A stretch of 64,000 nt of DNA from UBA4736 sp002404015 (GTDB lineage: Bacteria > Chloroflexota > Dormibacteria > Dormibacterales > Dormibacteraceae). The position numbers and the translations under genes are program-made. The notes under the pieces were generated by a model, which saw nothing but the letters and a program-made list of their open reading frames with translations, ran no database searches and was not told where the DNA came from. Location: contig DAIOCN010000010.1 of assembly GCA_036747295.1 (NCBI GenBank), positions 28,588 to 92,587 on the forward strand, read 5' to 3'. Position 1 is the first letter of the stretch. Each line of letters starts with the position of its first letter. This document shows positions 35,552-43,713 of this stretch, piece after piece.

Positions 35552-36654
35552 TTCAGCAGTTCGGCGTTGTGCTGTCCGAGCGCCGGCGCGGGTGTGAAGG
35601 TATCCGCCGAGCCCGTCTTGACCGGGTTGCCCACCAGGCTGCGCTCGCCGTCGCTGACCACCATCGCCCGGTGCAGCACCTGGGGGTCGCTGAGGACGCG
35701 GTCGACAGTGTTCACAGGTCCCGCCGGCACGTTCACCTTCCACAGTTCGGATACCCACTCGTCGGTGGTGCGGATCGCCATCAGCGCCTGGATCAGCGGC
35801 ACCAGCTCCTCGCGCGCCGCCACCCGCTCGGCGTTGGTGGGATAGCGCTCGATCAGCTCGGGCAGGCCCAGCACCTGGCAGAACGGAGCCCAGAAGTTCT
35901 CGCCGAAGACGGCCACCACGACGTGGCCGTCGGCGGTCCGGAAGGACTGGTAAGGCACCGCGCTCTGGTGCGAGCTGCCGATCGGTTGGGGCACCCGGCC
36001 GTCGGTCAGGAAGTACTGGGCGACGTAGGTCAGAAGGGAGACCTGCACGTCGAGGAGGGCGAGGTCCACGTGCTCGCCCTGGCCCGTCCGCTGCCGCTTG
36101 AGCAAAGCGGCGCACACTGCCAGGGCGGCGAAGACGCCCCCGGCCAGGTCGCCGATCGGGATACCGGCCCGGACCGGGTCGCCGCCCGGCTGGCCGGTGA
36201 TCGACATGCCGCCGCCCATCGCCTGCAGGATCAGGTCGAAGGCGGGGACGTCGCGGTAGGGGCCGGTGGCCCCAAAGGCGGTCATGGAGCAGGTCACGAT
36301 GTCCGGCTTGACCTCCGCCAGCTGGGCGTGGGTGATGCCGAGGCGCGCGGTCACCCCGGCCCGGAAGTTGTCCACCACCGCGTCGGCCGTGGCGACCAGG
36401 CCCAGGAACCGCTGGCGGTCGTCAGCCTTGCGGAGGTCGAGCACCACGCTCTTCTTGTTCCGGTTCACCGCCTGGAAGTAGGCGGAGCGGCCGTCGGCCT
36501 CGAAGGGCGGCCCCATCTTGCGGATGGGGTCGCCGGCCGGGTCTTCCACCTTGATCACCTCGGCGCCCATGTCCGCCAGCAGGAGCGTGGCGTAGGGCCC
36601 GGCCAGCATCCGGGTCAGGTCCAGGATCCGGACGCCCTGGAGCAGGTCAGACAC
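35548..36654 (-). CDS. CaiB/BaiF family (class III) CoA transferase
   Basis: A 368-residue class III CoA transferase. The N-terminal LDLTRMLAGPYAT and NRNKKSVVLDL are family marks, and the catalytic aspartate is D140 in AFDLILQAMGG. It moves CoA from a donor such as succinyl-CoA to an organic acid. It would activate the substrate of this operon or recycle CoA at the end. GTG start, overlapping the acyl-CoA dehydrogenase by 8 nt. Confidence 0.9.
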   Translation of the reverse strand: MSDLLQGVRILDLTRMLAGPYATLLLADMGAEVIKVEDPAGDPIRKMGPPFEADGRSAYFQAVNRNKKSVVLDLRKADDRQRFLGLVATADAVVDNFRAGVTARLGITHAQLAEVKPDIVTCSMTAFGATGPYRDVPAFDLILQAMGGGMSITGQPGGDPVRAGIPIGDLAGGVFAALAVCAALLKRQRTGQGEHVDLALLDVQVSLLTYVAQYFLTDGRVPQPIGSSHQSAVPYQSFRTADGHVVVAVFGENFWAPFCQVLGLPELIERYPTNAERVAAREELVPLIQALMAIRTTDEWVSELWKVNVPAGPVNTVDRVLSDPQVLHRAMVVSDGERSLVGNPVKTGSADTFTPAPALGQHNAELLK

Positions 36655-37801
36655 GGCCCTGCCTCCCCAGCACCGCCCGGCCGATCAGCCCCCTCAGGAT
36701 CTCCGAGGTTCCGCCGCCATACAGGAGGAAGCGGGCGTCCCGGAACCAGCGCTGGGCGGGGTACTCCATCGCGAAGCCGTAGCTGCCGTAGATCCGAGTC
36801 GCCTCGTCCACGATGCGAGCGCAGGCCTCCGTGGCGAAGAGCTTGGTCATCGCGGCGAGCGAGGTGATGGTGGCGCCGGTGTCCAGCTGGGCCGCCGCGT
36901 CGTAGGTCATCAGGCGGGCGGCGTGCAGCTCGGTCGCCATGTCGGCCAGCTTGGCAGCGATCAGCTGGAACTCGCCGATCGGCTTGCCGAAGGCCTGGCG
37001 GTCGTTCGCGTAGCGGGCGCTGTCCTCCAGAGCGCGGCGGCCGAGCCCGACAGCCAGCGCGGCGGTCATGACCCGGATCTCGGAGAGGACGCCGCCGACG
37101 TTCTTGACACCCTCGCCCTCGTTCCCCAGCAGGGCGTCGGCGGGGAGGTCGCAGTCGATGCTGACCTCGCTGGTCAGCGAGCTCCGGGTGCCCAGCTTCT
37201 CGATCGGCTTGCCGACGCTGAAGCCCGCCGTCGAGGCGTCCAGCAGGAAGAGGGCGATGTTGCCGAGGCCGGGCTCGTCCGAGGTCTTGGCGCCGACGGT
37301 CAGGAAGGAGACGACCGGGGCGTTGGTGATCCAGGTCTTGGTGCCCTCCAGATGCCAGCCCGCGGCCGTCCGCCGAGCCCGCGTGCGCAGGGCGCCCAGG
37401 TCCGAGCCGGCCTCCGGCTCGGTCAGCGCGAAGGTGGCCACCTTCTCGCCTCGCAGGGCCGGCTTCAGGTAGCGCTCGTGCTGGTCGGGCGACCCGTAGC
37501 GATGGACGAAGACGGTGCCCATCAGCGTCTGCATGGCCGCGATGGCGGCCAGCGAGAGGGAGCCCGCCGCCAGCTCCTCGTAGAAGACGCAGGCGGTCTG
37601 GAAGTCGGCGCCCTGGCCGCCGACCTCCTCCGGGTAGCGAAGGCCGAGGTAGCCGAGCTGGGCCAGCCGCTGGAAAAGCTGGTCGGGGAACTTGCCATGC
37701 TCGTCCAGCTCCTCCGCCCGGGGCAGGACCTCCTTGTCGACGAAGCTCCGGATGGACTCGCGGAAGAGCTCGCGCTCCAGGGCCGGCCTGCTGCTAGCCA
37801 A
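36647..37801 (-). CDS. Acyl-CoA dehydrogenase
   Basis: A 384-residue acyl-CoA dehydrogenase. FALTEPEAGSDL and WITNAPV line the flavin site. The position of the usual catalytic glutamate (YEGT) reads YGGGTSEI, and instead E241 in VLSEIRVM sits where isovaleryl-CoA and long-chain dehydrogenases have their base, so the enzyme is probably active on a branched or bulky acyl-CoA. The start is a TTG inside the end of the mutase gene. Confidence 0.88.
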   Translation of the reverse strand: MASSRPALERELFRESIRSFVDKEVLPRAEELDEHGKFPDQLFQRLAQLGYLGLRYPEEVGGQGADFQTACVFYEELAAGSLSLAAIAAMQTLMGTVFVHRYGSPDQHERYLKPALRGEKVATFALTEPEAGSDLGALRTRARRTAAGWHLEGTKTWITNAPVVSFLTVGAKTSDEPGLGNIALFLLDASTAGFSVGKPIEKLGTRSSLTSEVSIDCDLPADALLGNEGEGVKNVGGVLSEIRVMTAALAVGLGRRALEDSARYANDRQAFGKPIGEFQLIAAKLADMATELHAARLMTYDAAAQLDTGATITSLAAMTKLFATEACARIVDEATRIYGSYGFAMEYPAQRWFRDARFLLYGGGTSEILRGLIGRAVLGRQGRV

Positions 37802-39416
37802 AGATGTTCAGCGGCTCCTCGAAGGTGCCGAACACCTCGCGCAGCGTGCCCATGATCTCGCCCACCGTGGCGTAGGCGCGGACGCAGTCCACCGTGTACG
37901 GCATGAGGTTCTCGCGCGTCTCGGCGGCGGCCGCACGGAGGGCAGCAAGCGAGCGCTCGACGTCCGCCTGAGAGCGCCGGGCGCGGACTTCGGCCAGCCT
38001 CTCCAGCTGCTCTTCGAGGGCCGCCGGGTTGTGCTGGTAGAGCCTGGTCGGGGGCGGCTCGTCGGCCGAGACGAAGATGTTCTCGCCGACCACCTTGCGC
38101 TCACCCGACTCGACCGCCATCGAGTGCTTGTAGGCCTCCTCGAGGACAAGCTGCTGGACGTAGCCGGACTCGATGCAGCGAGCCATCCCGCCGCGGGCCT
38201 TGACGTCTTCCATCAGGGCCAGGATGCGGCGCTCGTACTCGTCCGTGAGGCTCTCCACGTAGTAGGAGCCGGCCAGCGGGTCGGCGGTGTCGGCGACGCC
38301 CGACTCGTAGGCGACGATCTGCTGGGTCCGGAGCGCCGTCAGCATGGCCTCCTGGTCCGGGATCTCGAATGCCTCCTGCCAGGTGTTGACCGTCAGCGAC
38401 TGCAGGCCGCCCAGGACCAGCGCCATCGTCTCCACGGTCGCCCGAACGATGTTGTTGAGCGGCTGGGCGTGGCTGAAGGTGGAGCCGCAGGTGCCGGCGA
38501 ACCAGAGGAAGCGCCAGGAGCGGGGATCCTGGGCCCCGTAGCCCTCACGCATCAGGCGGGCCCAGATCCGGCGCGAGGCCCGGTACTTGGCGACCTCCTC
38601 GAAGAAGTTCATGAAGGCGCCCAGGTTCCAGGAGATGCGGGGCGCGAAGGAGTCGATCGGGATGTCGCGCTCGAGGGCGCGGTCGATGTACTCGATCGCG
38701 TCCGAGATCGCGAAGGCCATCTCCTGGACCGCGGTCGCCCCCGACTCCCGGATGTGGTACCCGCAGACCGAGATCGGGTTGGCGCGCGGCATCACGCGGG
38801 AGCAGTACTCGAACGTGTCGGCCACCAGCCGCAGCGAGGGCTCGACCGGGTAGATGCAGGCGCCGCGGGCGAAGAACTCCTTCAGGATGTCGTTCTGCAC
38901 GATCGGCCGCAGGACCGCCGGCGCGACGCCCTGCTTCTCGCCCGCGACCTGGTAGAGGGCGAGAAAGAGGAAGGCGGGGGCGTTGATGGTGAAGCTGGTC
39001 GAGACCTTGTTCAGCGGGATGCCGTCGAACAGCACCTCGAAGTCGGCCAATGAGTCGATCGCGACGCCGACCCGGCCGACCTCCGCCCGCCACTCCGGGT
39101 GGTCGGAGTCGTAGCCCATCTGGGTGGGCAGGTCGAGCGCGGTGGAGAGGCCGGTGACGCCCTCCTCGGCCAGCAGCCGGCGGTTCCACTCGTTGGTCTC
39201 GCGGGGCGTGCGGAACCCGGTGTAGGTCCGCATCGTCCAGAGCTTCTCGCGGTACATGAGCGGGTAGGGGCCGCGCGTATAGGGGTACTCACCAGGGTCC
39301 GCGAGATCGCGCTCGTAGTCGAGCCCGGCGACGTCCTCGGGCGTGTAGACGGGCTTGATCTCGACCCCGGAGGTGGTCTCCACGCGGCGGACGTCCTTGC
39401 CGGTCCTCTGTGCCAT
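37794..39416 (-). CDS. B12-dependent acyl-CoA mutase, large subunit (methylmalonyl-CoA mutase-like)
   Basis: A 540-residue TIM-barrel subunit that rearranges acyl-CoA carbon skeletons by a radical mechanism. Substrate pocket: the residue after the WTMRT segment is Y65, and FFARGAC gives R184. In my recollection of the family, Tyr and Arg at these places mark methylmalonyl-type substrates, whereas 2-hydroxyisobutyryl- or isobutyryl-CoA mutases have Ile or Phe and Gln. No own B12 domain; that is coded at 31468-31917. The ATG at 39416 is preferred to the TTG one codon upstream. It is the first gene of the long operon, with a TAAGCT box at 39434-39439. Confidence 0.9.
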   Translation of the reverse strand: MAQRTGKDVRRVETTSGVEIKPVYTPEDVAGLDYERDLADPGEYPYTRGPYPLMYREKLWTMRTYTGFRTPRETNEWNRRLLAEEGVTGLSTALDLPTQMGYDSDHPEWRAEVGRVGVAIDSLADFEVLFDGIPLNKVSTSFTINAPAFLFLALYQVAGEKQGVAPAVLRPIVQNDILKEFFARGACIYPVEPSLRLVADTFEYCSRVMPRANPISVCGYHIRESGATAVQEMAFAISDAIEYIDRALERDIPIDSFAPRISWNLGAFMNFFEEVAKYRASRRIWARLMREGYGAQDPRSWRFLWFAGTCGSTFSHAQPLNNIVRATVETMALVLGGLQSLTVNTWQEAFEIPDQEAMLTALRTQQIVAYESGVADTADPLAGSYYVESLTDEYERRILALMEDVKARGGMARCIESGYVQQLVLEEAYKHSMAVESGERKVVGENIFVSADEPPPTRLYQHNPAALEEQLERLAEVRARRSQADVERSLAALRAAAAETRENLMPYTVDCVRAYATVGEIMGTLREVFGTFEEPLNIFG

Positions 39417-39446
39417 CAAGCCACCCGCGGGACAGCTTAGCCCGGC

Positions 39447-39502
39447 TTAGCCCGGATCCACCGATCCACAACGACGCCTCAGATCGGCGAATCCGGGCTT
39501 AA
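39447..39502. terminator. Inverted repeat downstream of the DUF2182 gene
   Basis: AGCCCGGAT (39449-39457) pairs with ATCCGGGCT (39491-39499), and TT/AA flanks extend the match. It lies just after the DUF2182 stop and upstream of the mutase operon. A direct repeat of CTTAGCCCGG overlaps its left arm. It may end the DUF1326-DUF2182 transcript. Confidence 0.45.
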
Positions 39503-39513
39503 CGAACGTTCAG

Positions 39514-40125
39514 TCAGGCGGCCAGGGCGGTAAAGGCCACCACGGCCGCCAGCGCGAGCGCAACCACAGCGAGGGCCCGGGAGAAGGCCGCGCCGTACAA
39601 CCAGCGCTTCTCGACGAAGACGACGGCGGCCAGCACCACCATGGCGACGATGCTCATCGTGCCCACGGCGACTATCACCGCGAACAGCGCCCAGCAGCAT
39701 CCCAGGCAGTAGACCGCGTGGTGCAGCCCGGCCCGGACGTCCCGCAGGGAGCCGCGGAATGACGCGTAGTGCATGAGCAGCCCGAAGGGCGAGCGGCAGT
39801 GCCGCAGGCAGGCGCGCTTCAGGGGGCTGAGCTCGTAGACGCCGGCGACCACGAGTACCCCGGCCAGGCCGAGACGTGCCAGCTTGGCGTCGCCCATCGC
39901 AACCTGGTCCACCGCGATTGCCAGCAGAAAGGCGGGGATGCCGGCCAGCGCCCAGACCGCCAGGTAGGCGGCGCCGAACCCAGCCAGCCGGGGTCCTCGG
40001 GCGGCCTGGACGGTCCGCGCATACAGCACCCCGACCGGGGCCACCGACGGCGCCATCATGGCGGCCATCATCAGCGTCCAGACGCCCAGGAAAGCTGCCA
40101 GGCCCAGGCCCATGGTGCCGCCCAT
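39514..40125 (-). CDS. DUF2182 membrane protein
   Basis: A 203-residue membrane protein with about six helices. The helix-one motif WTLMMAAMMAPS and the YCLGCCWALF motif with a Cys pair identify DUF2182, predicted to be metal-binding. The start is uncertain because no good Shine-Dalgarno is visible; ATG 40125 gives a protein slightly shorter than most members. It lies 17 nt after the DUF1326 gene, its usual companion. Confidence 0.83.
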   Translation of the reverse strand: MGGTMGLGLAAFLGVWTLMMAAMMAPSVAPVGVLYARTVQAARGPRLAGFGAAYLAVWALAGIPAFLLAIAVDQVAMGDAKLARLGLAGVLVVAGVYELSPLKRACLRHCRSPFGLLMHYASFRGSLRDVRAGLHHAVYCLGCCWALFAVIVAVGTMSIVAMVVLAAVVFVEKRWLYGAAFSRALAVVALALAAVVAFTALAA

Positions 40126-40142
40126 CGGCGGCGCGAACGGGT

Positions 40143-40745
40143 TCAGGCTGACCAGCTGAAGGGTGCCGAGAAGGCGCTCTTGCCGGCGGTCTGGAACTCC
40201 ATCCCGAAGGCCTTGACCGAAGACCGGGTGGGCCGCGCGATCGTGATGGTCGAGTTGGAGGGATGGTTGATGCCCGAGAGCCGGGTCGGCTCGGTCTGGC
40301 CCTCCGGCGTGTAGTCCTCGACCTCGATGTCGATCTGGTCGCCGATCCGCACCCGGTGGCGGCTGCCTTCGTCGGCGTAGTCGATGGGCGCGCGCTCCAT
40401 GCCCAGGAGCTCCCCGATCAGCGGCGCCAGGCTGGCGATCGGACCGCCTGCCGCCCCGCCGAAGACCTGGCCCAGCTTGCCCGCCTGCTCCTCGCTTGCT
40501 TTGGCGTCGATGATCAGGCCCACCCGCCAGCCCCCGTCGAGCATCTTGCCGGGGGTGTCGCAGACGAGCGCAACCGTAAGCCCGCTGACGTCGACGCCGT
40601 CGATCTCCCCGGAATTGACGTGGTAGTTGAGCACCACCTGGCAGCGGTCGTATGTGCCCGGGGCGGCGAAGCTCGTGACTGAGCACGGGCAGACCCAGTC
40701 GCAGTTGCAGTTCTCGAAGTACGTGCCGTCGAGTTTCCAGGCCAT
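40143..40745 (-). CDS. DUF1326 domain-containing protein
   Basis: A 200-residue protein with the DUF1326 N-terminal cysteine motif YFENCNCDWVCPCS, suited to bind a metal or iron-sulfur centre. It is coded with DUF2182, and the two commonly occur together, but the function is unknown. ATG 40745 has a GGGGGAT site upstream and a TAATGT box at 40784-40789. It is divergent from the thiolase gene. Confidence 0.88.
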   Translation of the reverse strand: MAWKLDGTYFENCNCDWVCPCSVTSFAAPGTYDRCQVVLNYHVNSGEIDGVDVSGLTVALVCDTPGKMLDGGWRVGLIIDAKASEEQAGKLGQVFGGAAGGPIASLAPLIGELLGMERAPIDYADEGSRHRVRIGDQIDIEVEDYTPEGQTEPTRLSGINHPSNSTITIARPTRSSVKAFGMEFQTAGKSAFSAPFSWSA

Positions 40746-40837
40746 TGGCGATCCCCCACAAAGACGCGACCGGTTTCTCCGCGACATTAGGAACCGCACG
40801 GTGGCCGGTGTCAATGGGCGCGTCAAGGGGACGCGCC

Positions 40838-40843
40838 TAGAAT
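40838..40843 (+). promoter_or_regulatory. -10 box (TAGAAT) of the leaderless thiolase gene
   Basis: TAGAAT lies 7 nt before the ATG at 40851, with no room for a Shine-Dalgarno. Confidence 0.6.
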
Positions 40844-40850
40844 CGAGCCG

Positions 40851-42038
40851 ATGAAGTTCGAGCGCGCCGCCATCCCGCTCGGGCTGGCCTGGTCGTCGCC
40901 CTTCGTGCGCTGGCAGGGCGCGCTCAGCGAGATGTCCAGCCTCGACCTCGTGGTGGACGTGACCAGGCGGGCGCTCGAGCAGCGCCGGCTTCCCGCCACC
41001 GAGCTGGATCGCATCGTGCTGGGCTGGACGGTGCCCCAGCCGGCCATCTTCTACGGCGCGCCGACGGTCGCCGCCCGCATCGGCGCGGAGGGCGTCACTG
41101 GACCCATGATGGCCCAGGCCTGCGCCACCTCCGCGATCTGCGTGGAGACCGCGGCGCTGGGCGCCGAGCGCGGCGAGGAGGGCCTGACGCTCGTCGTCAC
41201 CACCGACCGCACGAGCAACGGCCCGGTACTGAGCTACCCGCGCCCGTCGGCGACTGGAGGCGCGCCCGCCATCGAGAACTGGGTGCTGGACAACTTCGCC
41301 CGCGACCCCTGGGGCGGCACGGCGATGGTCGAGACGGCCGAGAACGTGGCCCGGGAGGCCGACCTTTCCAAGCCCGAGCTCGACGAGGTCACGCTGCTGC
41401 GCTACGAGCAGTACAAGCAGGCGCTCGCGCGCGACCGCGACTTCCAGAAGCGCTACATGGTCCCGGTGGCCGTACCTGTCGCAAAGAAGGAGACGCGGCT
41501 CCTCGAGGAGGACGAGGGCGTCTACGACACGACCGCCGAAGGCCTGGCGGCGCTGAAGCCCGTCCTCCCCGACGGCGTCGTCAGCTTCGGGACCCAGACC
41601 CACCCCGCCGACGGCTGTGCGGGCCTCGTGGTCACCACGGTGGAGCGAGCCCGGCAGCTGGGACAGGGGATCGCCCGCGTCCTGGGCAGCGGCGTCTCCC
41701 GCGTGGAGAAGGCGCACATGCCCAAGGCTCCGGTTCCCGCGGCCCAGCGCGCGCTCGACGCGGCCGGCCTGGGGATCGCCGACGTGGACGTGGTCACCAC
41801 GCACAACCCGTTCGCCGTCAACGACCTCTACTTCTCACGCCAGACCGGCTTCAGCCTGGAGGCGATGAACCCCTACGGCTGCAGCCTGGTCTACGGCCAT
41901 CCCCAGGCCCCCACCGGCATGCGCCTCCTGGTCGAGCTGATCGAGACGTTGCGGGAGCGGGGCGGCGGCACCGGCCTGTTCACCGGCTGCGCGGCAGGCG
42001 ACACGGGCGCCGCGCTCGTCATCCGGGTGGAGGACTGA
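40851..42038 (+). CDS. Thiolase family protein (acetyl-CoA C-acyltransferase-like)
   Basis: A 395-residue thiolase fold protein. The nucleophilic cysteine is C91 in QACATSAI, a histidine appears in TTHNPFAVND where the family has a NEAFA- or HNPF-type motif, and a second active-site cysteine is near residue 380 in GCAAGDTG. It could do the last, CoA-dependent cleavage for the divergent mutase-hydantoinase operon or an unrelated beta-oxidation. The 3' side is a MITE fragment. Confidence 0.83.
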   Translation: MKFERAAIPLGLAWSSPFVRWQGALSEMSSLDLVVDVTRRALEQRRLPATELDRIVLGWTVPQPAIFYGAPTVAARIGAEGVTGPMMAQACATSAICVETAALGAERGEEGLTLVVTTDRTSNGPVLSYPRPSATGGAPAIENWVLDNFARDPWGGTAMVETAENVAREADLSKPELDEVTLLRYEQYKQALARDRDFQKRYMVPVAVPVAKKETRLLEEDEGVYDTTAEGLAALKPVLPDGVVSFGTQTHPADGCAGLVVTTVERARQLGQGIARVLGSGVSRVEKAHMPKAPVPAAQRALDAAGLGIADVDVVTTHNPFAVNDLYFSRQTGFSLEAMNPYGCSLVYGHPQAPTGMRLLVELIETLRERGGGTGLFTGCAAGDTGAALVIRVED

Positions 42039-42085
42039 GCCGGCCTGAGCTAAAAAGCTGTGCCGCCCCGGCCGGGTTCCGTGAG

Positions 42086-42176
42086 ATACGCGTCGCGAGG
42101 ATCGCAGGAGTCAACGACGGAGATGGGTCGCCTGGGCGCCGAAGCACCGTCGATTCCTTTTTCAACGGCCTGCTAG
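42086..42176 (-). mobile_element. Partial copy (left half) of a MITE-like element
   Basis: The minus strand begins CTAGCAGGCCGTTGAAAAAG and matches 61258-61348 nearly base for base, then diverges at the centre of the full copy's palindrome. It starts 2 nt after the MOSC gene stop. No right terminal repeat is found. The remaining bases to the thiolase stop (42039-42085) show nothing else. Confidence 0.8.
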
Positions 42177-42178
42177 CC

Positions 42179-42817
42179 TTAACCGCTCTTCAACAGTTCC
42201 TCGCGGGCGCCGGCCGGGTACTCGGGGCAGGCGGCGAGCTGAGCGGCCGCTTCCAGGTCGACTCGCCGCCGGCGCCAGACGTCCGCGGCCCGCCTGATCG
42301 GCCAGCCCGGGCTCGGGCGCTCCACCAACCTGATCTCGAGTCCCGGCTCGATCATGCCTTCCATGAGGACCCGCAGGTACCAGCCGTGGCGGCCGCTGCG
42401 CTCCACCAGGGCCAGCAGGTCGGGCCGGTTCCAGCGGTACGAGATCTTGTAGCAGGGGCCGCGCTGCACCGAGACCTGCACCACCGCCTCGCCGACCTCA
42501 TACACGTCGCCTACGCACACGCTCTCCTCCGTGTGCCCCTCTATGGTGAAGTTCTCGCCGAAGGCGCCGTGCGGCAGATCTGGCATCTCGAGCTCCGAGC
42601 GCCAGGCCGGGTAGTGGTCGGCCGAGTAGCAGAGCACGGCCTGGTCAGGGCCGCCGTGGTGGTGCTGGTCGGCCTGGAAGTCCCCGTCCAGGTTGAGCTC
42701 ACTGAGCCGGACCGTGCCGGCCACCGGGGCCTTGATAAAGGCGCTCCGCCACTCCACACCCTCGTCGGTCTCCAGGTCGCGCGGCCGCCCGACCTGGATG
42801 GATACCAGCCTCGCCAT
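42179..42817 (-). CDS. MOSC domain-containing protein (YiiM-like)
   Basis: A 212-residue MOSC protein. The catalytic cysteine is C122 in VQRGPCYKIS, with GDFQADQHHHGGPDQAV and GAFGENFT as family blocks. YiiM-like members use molybdenum cofactor to reduce N-hydroxylated compounds or move sulfur. Divergent from an LLM gene, 41 nt apart. Confidence 0.9.
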   Translation of the reverse strand: MARLVSIQVGRPRDLETDEGVEWRSAFIKAPVAGTVRLSELNLDGDFQADQHHHGGPDQAVLCYSADHYPAWRSELEMPDLPHGAFGENFTIEGHTEESVCVGDVYEVGEAVVQVSVQRGPCYKISYRWNRPDLLALVERSGRHGWYLRVLMEGMIEPGLEIRLVERPSPGWPIRRAADVWRRRRVDLEAAAQLAACPEYPAGAREELLKSG

Positions 42818-42846
42818 GACCGGAAATACAACACGACTGCACCGGC

Positions 42847-42852
42847 TACTGT
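42847..42852 (+). promoter_or_regulatory. -10 box (TACTGT) of a leaderless promoter
   Basis: TACTGT lies 6 nt before the ATG at 42859 in the divergent gap with the MOSC gene. Confidence 0.55.
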
Positions 42853-42858
42853 TTCCTC

Positions 42859-43713
42859 ATGGCTTCGCATCCGGTCCGGATCGGCCTGAAGCTGGCGCCC
42901 CACAACACGACCGTGGAGCAGCTGCGCGGGGTCTGGCAGGTGGCCGACGAAGGCGGCTTCGACCACGTGTGGGACTTCGACCACTTCGCCCCGATCTTCA
43001 GCGACGTCAAGGGCCCGGTGTTCGACGGCTGGATGCTGCTGGGCGCCATGGCCGAGGCGACCAAGCGGGTGCGGATCGGCAACATGGTGACCGGCAACAC
43101 CTACCGCCACCCGGGGGTGCTGGCGAAGATGGCGGCCACCGTGGACCAGCTGTCCGGGGGGAGGCTCGAGTTCGGCCTGGGCGCGGCCTGGGCGGAGGTC
43201 GAGCACCAGATGCTGGGTCTGGAGTTTCCCGGCGTCGGGGAGCGGATCCGCCGGCTCGGCGAGGCCTGCGAGGTGGTCAAGCGGCTCTGGACGGAGTCCC
43301 CGGCCAACTTCCAGGGCCGCTACTACACGCTCACCAACGCCTTCTGCAACCCGCCCCCGATCCAGAAGCCCCACCCGCCGATCTGGATCGGCGGCTCAGG
43401 TGAGCGCAAGACGCTGCGCGTCGTCGCCGAGCACGCCGACGTCTGGAACTACGCGGGCGGACCCGTGGAGGAGGCCAAGCGCCTGTCGGGCGTGCTCGAC
43501 CAGCACTGCGAGGCGGTGGGCCGCGACCCCGCGGAGATCCGGCGCTCGGTGCAGTACCGTCTCGACCCCAAGGACGTGAAGGGCACCCTGCGCGGCCTCG
43601 ACAGGTTCGTGGCCGCGGGTTTCAGCGAGCTGATCGTCAACCTGAGCGGCGCGGATGCTGTGCGCAACGCGGAGCTGGCGGCCCAGGAGATCCTGCCCCG
43701 CTTCCGTGACTAG
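42859..43713 (+). CDS. LLM-class F420-dependent oxidoreductase
   Basis: A 284-residue luciferase-like TIM barrel of the F420 type. It carries the GNTYRHPGVLAKMAATVD block, SGGRLEFGLGAAW and PPIWIGGSGERKTL, typical of F420-dependent enzymes. Probably cotranscribed with the SDR gene that starts within its last codons. Substrate unknown. Confidence 0.87.
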   Translation: MASHPVRIGLKLAPHNTTVEQLRGVWQVADEGGFDHVWDFDHFAPIFSDVKGPVFDGWMLLGAMAEATKRVRIGNMVTGNTYRHPGVLAKMAATVDQLSGGRLEFGLGAAWAEVEHQMLGLEFPGVGERIRRLGEACEVVKRLWTESPANFQGRYYTLTNAFCNPPPIQKPHPPIWIGGSGERKTLRVVAEHADVWNYAGGPVEEAKRLSGVLDQHCEAVGRDPAEIRRSVQYRLDPKDVKGTLRGLDRFVAAGFSELIVNLSGADAVRNAELAAQEILPRFRD

